Positions 56,495-64,000 of a stretch of DNA of 64,000 bases are shown in pieces (positions within the stretch are counted from its first letter, which is position 1; the number at the start of each line of letters is the position of its first letter). Both the position numbers and the translations under genes were made by a program. Location: assembly GCA_036873135.1 (NCBI GenBank), contig JAPTYO010000011.1:4634298-4698297 (forward strand). Reading direction: 5' to 3'. The notes under the pieces are model-generated. The model was not told the origin of the DNA. It was given only the letters and a program-made list of their open reading frames with translations, and made no database searches. The DNA comes from Clarkia xantiana subsp. parviflora. Its lineage: Eukaryota > Streptophyta > Magnoliopsida > Myrtales > Onagraceae.

Positions 56495-57082
56495 GGGCAC
56501 GTTTGATTGCCGATATTGAGATATCTTAATACACGTATTAACTAATACACGTATTAGCTAATACATGCTTAGTTAATATAATGTTTGATTGTGTCGTGTA
56601 TTAGGATATCCTAATACAATGTTTGAATGATCTTTATATTAAGATATCCTAATACAATGTTTAAAAGACCTAAATACCCCTAAATAGATATATATACATT
56701 TTTTAATTATTATTATTATAATTGAAGGCTGGCCGGGGGTGGCCGGAGTCCGGTCGGGAGTGGCCGGAGGTCGCCAGATTCTGGCCGGGGGTGGCCGGAG
56801 GTCGCCGGAGTCCGGCCGGGGGTCGCCGGTGGCCGATGTTATGAGCTGAAGTTAGTGTAGTTGTTGCATATATTAAATAAGGTTATGAGTAAATAAGTAA
56901 TTTCGGGTTTGGTATTAATTAGTACATCATTTTTAGTTGGTTTAAGCTAATACCAAATTTCTCATATAATTGAGTATTAGCTAATATCAAGTATTAGCTA
57001 ATACCAATATCAAGTGGATACAAACACGGTATTAGCTAATACATGTGTTAGGATATCACAATACCGGTAATCAAACGTGCCC
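56495..57082. mobile_element. Tourist-like MITE (PIF/Harbinger)
   Basis: TIR GGGCACGTTTGATTGCCG; the right end, inverted, reads GGGCACGTTTGATTACCGG. A TTA duplication lies at 56492-56494 and 57083-57085. Subterminal ATTAGCTAATAC words are repeated. The middle (56733-56840) is a GC-rich GGTGGCCGGAGTCCGGCC-type minisatellite. 588 bp, non-coding. Confidence 0.85.
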
Positions 57083-57367
57083 TTAGGATTTTACGTTTTA
57101 TCACACAATTTAGTATAGTCGAGAGACTGACCCCGTCAAATACCAGTCATAATTTTTTAATAAAATTTTTTTAATCAAATAATAAGAAATTTAAACTCGT
57201 CATCTCAAAACTAAACCGTATAAATAAAATGAGCGCGCTTACCCACTACAACAAAATATAGAATCTATGGTTCTGGCAAAAATAATAAAAATTAGCAAAC
57301 GCCAATGGTCAAGCATAAAAAGGTGGGCGGTGGGCGGGAATATTATAATATATATTTTTTCTCGTTT

Positions 57368-57371
57368 TATA

Positions 57372-57411
<40 letters not shown>
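57368..57411. repeat. (ATT)n microsatellite
   Basis: About 14 ATT units in a region (57086-57749) with no gene. Two TA runs (57572-57594 and 57642-57686) follow. The open frames here are repeat artefacts. Confidence 0.95.
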
Positions 57412-57413
<2 letters not shown>

Positions 57414-57637
57414 AAAAGGAAACGTGCCAAACCACATGTACAATGTGGGCGGCTCGACTGTTCTTTTCTTGTAAAATAAGGCACCACAAAGGCACCACAA
57501 CTTTCACTAATAATGAAAGTCCACGACTTATTTCTTTTTGTTTGGCCATGAGTCTACCTATTCTTAACAATGAATTATATATATATATATATATAAAAAT
57601 AAAGATTATATAATATATGCATATACATTATTTGGTG

Positions 57638-57690
<53 letters not shown>

Positions 57691-57749
57691 AACAAAAAAT
57701 ATTTTGCCTTTAGATTTTTAAACTATCGTACTTATGCCTATTAATGTTA

Positions 57750-58261
57750 GGGTTAATAATCAAATTCTTACATGAACCAAATTACAAAATGTAATCAGCA
57801 TTTTAATTTTTTAAAATTGACTATTTAAATTTCAAATTACGAGCAATTTGATATTTCCATTATAATTTCTGTCAAATTGGGTAGTAAATAAAAATTAGAA
57901 TGTACCGCCAACATGAGATCCCCTAATGTGTATCCCGATAGTTTCGTTAAGAAATTGAATGTATTGTAATGAAATACATTTAACTGTACTTTGACATAAT
58001 TCTAATAATGTCTTTCCATCGAGTGTCCAGTTAAATATATTTATCGCAACCATTTTAATTTATTGTCAAATCTATCTTGTATGCATATCAAAAGATCGCG
58101 TGTATGCTTATTTTTTTATCCAATTTAACAGAAAGCATAATTAAGATAACAATTTGTTGGTAAACAGAAAGTACAAGTAGCCAAATAAAAAAAAAAAAAT
58201 TATAGTTCTACTGACGATTTGTAATTAGATTACAGTTCTAAAGTATTTGGTTTAGCAACCC
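57750..58261. mobile_element. MITE family M1, copy 4
   Basis: The ends are GGGTTAATAATCAAATTCTTA and ...TTTGGTTTAGCAACCC, with the interior AAATTGAATGTATTGTAATG block and its inverse, as in the copies within BGAL introns about 43-57 kb away. Confidence 0.65.
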
Positions 58262-58386
58262 TTTGCATTTGGTGTTCTCATTTTAGCCCAACTCTTTATA
58301 TTTTGTAAGAAAAGATAAAACATATTGTCTCGAATAAAATGATTGAACCCAATAAACTCAGGTAGAAACTGATACCCCGCCCAGAT

Positions 58387-58840
58387 TATAATATCCCATA
58401 TTTTTGTACCACATTAATTGGAATTAGAAAATTTTGAGTCTTAATAAGAAAAAGATGTATTACTCAAGGCTAACAGTAATTCCTCATTTTCAGGGCTCAA
58501 GTGAGAACAACGGATTCATATAGGATGTGTTGGGCTTAATGGGGCTCAATCGCTCGGACTTGAGGGCATGCCAGAATGGTTTCAGAGCCAGGTTGGGAAT
58601 GTGATCGGGATTGCAGAGCAATGGCTATTGATCAGAGTTCCGATCACCTACCGGGGGCAAACGATTCTGATTTTGGTCATAACGAGGATGTCGCGCGCAT
58701 TAAGAGAAAGATTGTAATACCTCATATTTGTGTACCACATTCGTTGGAAATAGAGAATTTTGAGTCTTTATAAATAAGATGGGTACTATTCAAATTCAAC
58801 ATGAATTCCTCATTTTCAAGAACTAAATAAGAACAACGGA
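58387..58840 (+). mobile_element. TRIM-like miniature LTR retrotransposon
   Basis: Two direct repeats share TTGTACCACATT-type and GAATTTTGAGTCTT blocks, then ATTCCTCATTTTCA and AGAACAACGGA blocks. Left LTR about 58387-58573, right LTR from 58713. Between them is only about 140 bp, starting with the primer-site-like TGGTTTCAGAGCC (58577-58589) and ending with a purine tract AAGAGAAAGA. The right LTR end is not clear and the LTRs are diverged, so it is old. Confidence 0.65.
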
Positions 58841-59299
58841 CTCAACTAGGCTTACAAGTCTCCTCTCAAACCTTAATTACCACATTATTTTACTTGTGAA
58901 ATTAAAGCGTGTGTACTGTGTAGTAATGATTTTTTTAATAACATATATTATTGTATTATTTATTATGATTTATACACAGTTTATAATAAATTAATAAACA
59001 ATAAAATGTATATATTTTTTATAAATTATTTTAAAAAATAAATTTCAAGTAAAGAGCGAATCAGTAATAGCATTAATCCTGAAGCAAGTAGAGAAAATAT
59101 TATAGAAAATATATTTAATTACATGATTTTTCAAATACAATATAAATAATTTATTCCACCGACGACGCGTTCAAACTTCATGTGCATGTATAGAAACGCG
59201 ACTTGGCTCGTCAAAACATGGCATGTGCTGCCAAACGTTAGAGACTGACCAAACCAAACCTTATCCTGGCCGACGCGAAAAAGAAGATGCTCCCTCAAA

Positions 59300-59300
<1 letters not shown>

Positions 59301-59334
<34 letters not shown>
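59301..59334. repeat. (TAA)n microsatellite
   Basis: About 11 units of TAA. The neighbouring 58841-59369 is AT-rich without a gene. Confidence 0.95.
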
Positions 59335-59377
59335 TTTCTACAACAAAGTTTATACGACGAGTTATTACTCTGCGTAT

Positions 59378-60112
59378 TAGGGGTGGGCATAAAAACCCGG
59401 GAACCCGAAACCCGGGGAAACTCGTTCCGAAACCGTCCCGAAAAACCCGTCCCGATTGTAAAACCGAACCCGATTTGAAATTTCCCGCCCGAAAATTCGG
59501 GTTTGGGTCCGGGTTCGGGTATTGAGCTGAAAAACCCGTTTTACCCGAACCCGCCCGATTATGTATGTATGCAGGGATGTTGTCTTTTGATTTTATTAGA
59601 GTCTTCGAGACTTTGTTGGACTATGCATACACGCAGTGATTTTGTCTTTTGATTTGGTTAGAGAATATAGTTGTGTAATGGATTGTTGTTAATTTATGTG
59701 TTTGAAATGGATGACCGGATGCACATGTTAGGGTAGGAGGGTAGATGCACATGTGTGTATAATCCAGGTAGTCAAGAATCGAGATGGTTATCTGATTCTG
59801 CTCTGTATAATCAAGGTTACTTAGTCAAGATGTTGATGTGTGCGTAATCATGGTTACTTAGTCAAGTTATGGTTTGCTTACCATTTTTTTTAATGAACAT
59901 AATCAGCAAATTGTGCAAACAAATATTGCTAAGTTATTAGTTTGGTCTAACCCGAACCCGCCCGAAAAACCCGAAACCCGAGGCCGGGCGGGAATTTTTC
60001 TCATATTTTCCCGCCCGAGCCCGAACCCGAACCCGAATCTAAAAACCCGTATTTTGGTGGGCGGGAATTATTCTTCAAATTTCCCGACCGAACCCGCCCG
60101 CGCCCACCCCTA
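59378..60112. mobile_element. hAT-like non-autonomous element
   Basis: TIRs TAGGGGTGGGC and (right) GCCCACCCCTA, with a perfect 8-bp duplication CTGCGTAT (59370-59377 and 60113-60120). The ends are packed with ACCCGAACCCG/CGGGTTCGGGT words. The 735-bp body has no transposase. Confidence 0.88.
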
Positions 60113-60120
60113 CTGCGTAT

Positions 60121-61560
60121 ACTCTGCTAAACAATTATGCTTATGCTATCATTAATTATCATTTGCGTAAAAAAAAATACTTTTAAAATTAATAATACAT
60201 TAAAAATATAGTAAATTAGTTAGAGTGGTGCGTAAATTTTTTGATAATATATCATTCAAAAAATTTATCTTATACTTTTTAAATCAGAATATTTAAAATT
60301 AATTTTAAAATATAGAATTATCGATTTTATTAAGTATTATTATCTAATTTAATCAACTTGATTATATTGGTTTAGATTCATGTCGAACAATATTATTTTT
60401 GTTTCGAAAGGTTTTTTATATTAAGAAAGGAAGCATCGTTGATCATGGCCATGGTATAAGAAAGAAACTCCGTGTGAATAACGTGTCAATGGGACATATT
60501 TATTATAAAAAAAATATAGATAGTTGCTCCTCAGTTCTCATATTATTATTATTATAATTTTTATTATTATAAGTTCGTGTTGCATTTGACGTTGTCCATA
60601 TGTTCTTCACATGATAAATCGCGATTTTCACTAACGAAAGAATCTTCCTTATCCTAATATTATAGTTGTACCCAATTTATTAAATCAAGCATAATATTAG
60701 GAAAAAAATAATTCAATAATGAACATATTTATATATACTTATAATATTTTGAAATTTGTAAATATATGTATATATGGAGAATATTTACATAGGTAGTCCA
60801 TTGACCATATGTATCTATGAAGACTAAAAATAGGCTAAGTGGCTAACTAGTGAAGGATAGTGGTGTGAACTATGAAATATATTAATTTCCGACGAGAGGG
60901 AAACAATCTATATACTCCGATAAAATATGAGATTAAAATCTCATTATGTCAGAATTTAAAAATAATTCCAACTCAACCAATAAAATAAGTAATTTTAAAA
61001 TTAATTAATCATAATATTATTACTCCATGCAATTTACACCAATTCATTATAGAGTATTCATATTTTCCAACATAATCTATTTAAAATTATAAAAAATATA
61101 AATCCGTTCGTATATGCAAATATATACGTTTATAAACAATTAAAATATAAAATATTCATATTATAACTTAAATTATTCACATTTTATTACATAAAGAACA
61201 ATTCACTGTACATCCTACACTTAAAAATAGTTTTTCAAACCAAAATAGTATTAAAGCTAAAACCACTTTTTCGAACCATTAAGTTGAGCAATTATGATAG
61301 GAACCAAATTAATTTTCAACCATAAAGTACATGACAATGAGACTATATATATGGATAATATGAGAGAACTTAATGTATATAGTATAGAATTTTTGAAGAT
61401 CGTCATTTGGATTCAATATGAAAAAAAAAAAATTTAACTAACTACAATGTAAATACAAGCTAGTATTAATCAAGCTAGGAGGAATGCTTGAAGTCTTCCC
61501 ATTCGTAGCAATAACATATTAACATCACTTACTTACTCGGACAAACTTAATGTAAAGGAT
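60121..61560. other. AT-rich intergenic DNA
   Basis: No gene or repeat recognised. Confidence 0.5.
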
Positions 61561-61561
61561 T

Positions 61562-61925
61562 GGGACTGGTAATCTATATAGTCACAGCAAAATAGCAAAA
61601 ACAAAAGAGCTCTCAAGAAAAATAAAAGAAAGGCTGCTGTGTTTATTGAGCTTAAGAATTACGAGATTACAAGGTTTTTAAAGCTGTAAATTTGTAACAG
61701 AAACTACCACTACTCAACTATCTGCAATTTGGTGCTAAAAATCAGCATGAAATTAGAGAAAATATCTGCAGCAAAATAAAACGTGCAAAAGCAGTTACAG
61801 AAAAAAAAAACAGAGCATTAGACCGGTCTGAATTAGTGAACCGGCTCAGCAAAATGGTCCGACCGGCTTTCAAAACGCAGCAGCAGCAGCATTGGGCCTT
61901 CGTCTTCTTCTTCTAATCCTCTTCA
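61562..61925 (-). repeat. Probable 3' LTR of the copia element
   Basis: On the minus strand the polyprotein stop is followed by a purine tract AAGGGAGGGAT (61936-61926) and then TGAAG, a typical LTR start. The far end near 61562 is a guess, since the partner LTR is outside the window. Confidence 0.4.
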
Positions 61926-61961
61926 ATCCCTCCCTTAATCTATACACTTGCTAGTGTTAGA

Positions 61962-64000
61962 TTAAAGTATGTTGCAAACGCCTAATCTTTTACGAAGATA
62001 CTCAAAAGACGAAGTTTTTAATCCTTTGGTGAGAATGTCTGCAATCTGTTCTTCACTCTTGCAAAAATCAAGCTCAACTTCTCTGTTCTTCACCAAATCC
62101 CTTAAGAAGAAATATTTGACATCAATATGTTTGCTGCGTCCATAAAACACTGGATTTCTTGACAGCTTGATCGTTGAATCATTATCACACCAGATCCTTG
62201 TTGCCTTCTTTTGATTCTCCTTTAAGTCTTCTAGGATTCTTCTCACCCATAGAGTTTGACAAGCACATGAAGTGGCTGCCACAAACTCTGCCTCAGTGCT
62301 GGAAAGTGTCACGATGGGTTGCTTCTTCGAGGACCATGACACTACAGCTTCACTCATCATTAGAGCAAACCCAGAGGTGCTCCTTCGATCATTAGGATCT
62401 CCTGCAAAATCACTGTCAGTATAACCAACTAGCTCAGAATTAGAACTCTTCCTGTACAAGAGACCATAATCTTTAGTTCCTTGCAGGTATCTCATTAATC
62501 TTTTGACAGCATGTAGATGAGCTTCAGTTGGTTTCTCCATAAACCTAGACACCAGGCTAACTGCAAATTGAATATCTGGCCTTGTAGCTGTCAAATACAT
62601 CAGACTACCAATGAGTTGTTTATAGAAGGTTTTATCAACATCTTTACCTGCTCCTTCTTTGGTGAGCTTAAGTCCTACTTCAACAGGTGTGCTTACAGAA
62701 TTGCAATTCTGAAGCTTAAACCTCTTAAGCACATCTCTAACATACTTCTTCTGACACACACTAACCCCACTAGCCCCCTGTTTGATTTCAAGCCCTAAGA
62801 AATAGTGTAACTTACCTAAATCTGACATTTCAAATTCCTTCATCATCAGTTCTTTGAATTCTAAATGCATTTTAGGACAGTTACCTGTGTAAATAAGGTC
62901 ATCAACATACACACAAACAACTAAGAAACTGCTGTTTCTAGTTTTTATAAACAATGTGTGTTCATAAGGGCTCTTTTCAAAACCTTCTCTCAGTAGATAA
63001 GATTCTAACATACTGTACCAAGCTCTAGGGGCTTGTTTTAATCCATAAAGGGCTTTATTCAGTTTATAAACTAGATTTTCTTTCCCTTTGATCTCAAAAC
63101 CTGGTGGTTGATCTACAAAGACCTCCTCTTCTAACTTACCATGGAGAAAAGCAGACTTAACATCTAACTGATAGAGTACCCAACCATGCTGAGCTGCTAA
63201 GGCTAGAATAATCCTAATTGTATCTAACCTTGCTACTGGGGCAAATACCTCAGTATAATCTATCCCATAAGCTTGTTTATAGCCTTTAGCTACTAACCTA
63301 GCTTTATACTTATCTACTTCTCCATTTTCTTTTAGTTTAGTCTTAAACACCCACTTGACACCTATGGTTTCATGACCCTTAGGTAGACTAACTAATTTCC
63401 AGGTTTGATTTCTTTCTATTGAGTCAATTTCTACTTGCATGGCTCTCCTCCATTTATCATTTTTGCTAGCTGACTCATAAGTAAGGGGATCACAATCAGA
63501 AAATAGACAGAAATGAGCTATAAAATCAGGATCATTTCTTCTAAGTTCAACATCACTAACCTCATAATCATCGAAGTATCTGGGCTTCTTGATTGGTCTG
63601 GGATTGCTGTGCCATTCCTCTTCAGGTTCAGGGTTATTACCAACTGATGTTGGAGAACCCTCATAGTCTACCAGCTCTTCTTCTTCTTCTTCTTCTTCTT
63701 CTTCTTCTTCTTCTTCTTCTTCTTCTTGCTGGTGGTTTCCTTGAGCTTGCTGCTCATCTTCTATTTGAAGTTGGTTTCCTCCTCCTGCATTTTCTTCATC
63801 TCTTTCTTCATCAGATCCAACTGGGAGATCATCTTCTCCTCCAACTTCTTCTCCTTCAACAATTAGGGGCTCTCTTTTACTTGTGACCCCTCCCCAATCC
63901 CAGGACTTGTCTTCTGCAAACTTGACATTCCTGCTTATAATGACTTTTCTAGAGATGGGGTTATAGAGCTTATATGCTTTTGAAACATCACTAAGCCCTA
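61962..64000 (-). CDS. Ty1/copia polyprotein, C-terminal part (runs off the window)
   Basis: The open frame continues without a stop from the right edge to TAA at 61962 (about 679 codons visible). Edge part: integrase C-terminus ([20 protein letters not shown], then DKSWDW). Next is an acidic linker with a run of about 17 Glu encoded by a GAA repeat (63677-63727). Reverse transcriptase follows from about 63440 ([23 protein letters not shown], catalytic YVDD), then RNase H with [21 protein letters not shown] and [13 protein letters not shown], ending ADILTKGL...LGVCNIL. I found no break in the visible part, so the element may be young. Gag, protease and most of integrase are outside. Confidence 0.93.
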   Translation of the reverse strand, partial: GLSDVSKAYKLYNPISRKVIISRNVKFAEDKSWDWGGVTSKREPLIVEGEEVGGEDDLPVGSDEERDEENAGGGNQLQIEDEQQAQGNHQQEEEEEEEEEEEEEEEEELVDYEGSPTSVGNNPEPEEEWHSNPRPIKKPRYFDDYEVSDVELRRNDPDFIAHFCLFSDCDPLTYESASKNDKWRRAMQVEIDSIERNQTWKLVSLPKGHETIGVKWVFKTKLKENGEVDKYKARLVAKGYKQAYGIDYTEVFAPVARLDTIRIILALAAQHGWVLYQLDVKSAFLHGKLEEEVFVDQPPGFEIKGKENLVYKLNKALYGLKQAPRAWYSMLESYLLREGFEKSPYEHTLFIKTRNSSFLVVCVYVDDLIYTGNCPKMHLEFKELMMKEFEMSDLGKLHYFLGLEIKQGASGVSVCQKKYVRDVLKRFKLQNCNSVSTPVEVGLKLTKEGAGKDVDKTFYKQLIGSLMYLTATRPDIQFAVSLVSRFMEKPTEAHLHAVKRLMRYLQGTKDYGLLYRKSSNSELVGYTDSDFAGDPNDRRSTSGFALMMSEAVVSWSSKKQPIVTLSSTEAEFVAATSCACQTLWVRRILEDLKENQKKATRIWCDNDSTIKLSRNPVFYGRSKHIDVKYFFLRDLVKNREVELDFCKSEEQIADILTKGLKTSSFEYLRKRLGVCNIL

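Noticed and set aside
57267..57613. Open frames with long Tyr, Leu or Asn runs as small proteins
   Set aside because: They translate an ATT microsatellite and flanking AT-rich DNA in several frames; no supporting signals.

Overview
The window is nuclear DNA of a flowering plant, most likely a eudicot. It holds intron-rich genes with GT..AG introns, a plant-specific FCS-like zinc finger gene, a plant-type GH35 beta-galactosidase with a C-terminal lectin domain, and dense plant transposable elements in an AT-rich background. Only three host genes are supported. All exon coordinates below were built by hand from reading frames, splice sites and phase.

Left third (1-21,930). A complete 19-exon beta-galactosidase gene (BGAL7/BGAL15 type) lies on the minus strand from 14,661 to 369. 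Its phases close to one 839-residue frame, although its introns carry three copies of one MITE family, other inverted-repeat elements and an antisense 2.9-kb LINE with a perfect 12-bp target-site duplication. Upstream is a 76-bp tandem array, then a 10-exon chloroplast-type DEAD-box helicase (RH58-like, 489 residues) on the same strand. A long-TIR element sits in the last intron of the helicase, and another inverted-repeat element ends about 43 bp before its start codon.

Middle (22,500-41,076). This is a transposon block. Two Helitrons lie head-to-tail. An 11.0-kb LTR retrotransposon (5-bp duplication GGATA) has inserted into or beside the second. It encodes gag and protease but no recognisable reverse transcriptase or integrase, a second gag-like segment behind an in-frame TGA, an antisense five-exon ORF of the plant 'gypsy-type transposon' class, and two tandem arrays. 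A hAT-like element and a third Helitron (39,821-41,076) follow.

Right part (41,077-64,000). A two-exon FLZ-domain gene (42,889-43,740) is the only host gene. Around it are nested elements: a CACTA-like element with a LINE inside, a copia LTR with a Met-tRNA-type primer site, an antisense copia remnant, a hAT-like element (8-bp duplication) containing a LINE with an unusually long (about 36-40 bp) duplication, a Tourist/Harbinger MITE, another MITE copy, a small TRIM-like element, a second hAT-like element, and a copia polyprotein running off the right edge.

The three host genes do not form a pathway. The beta-galactosidase acts on cell-wall galactans, the helicase probably acts on plastid RNA, and the FLZ protein is probably a SnRK1-signalling adaptor. 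The clearest theme is repeated transposon insertion into introns and intergenic space with host reading frames preserved.
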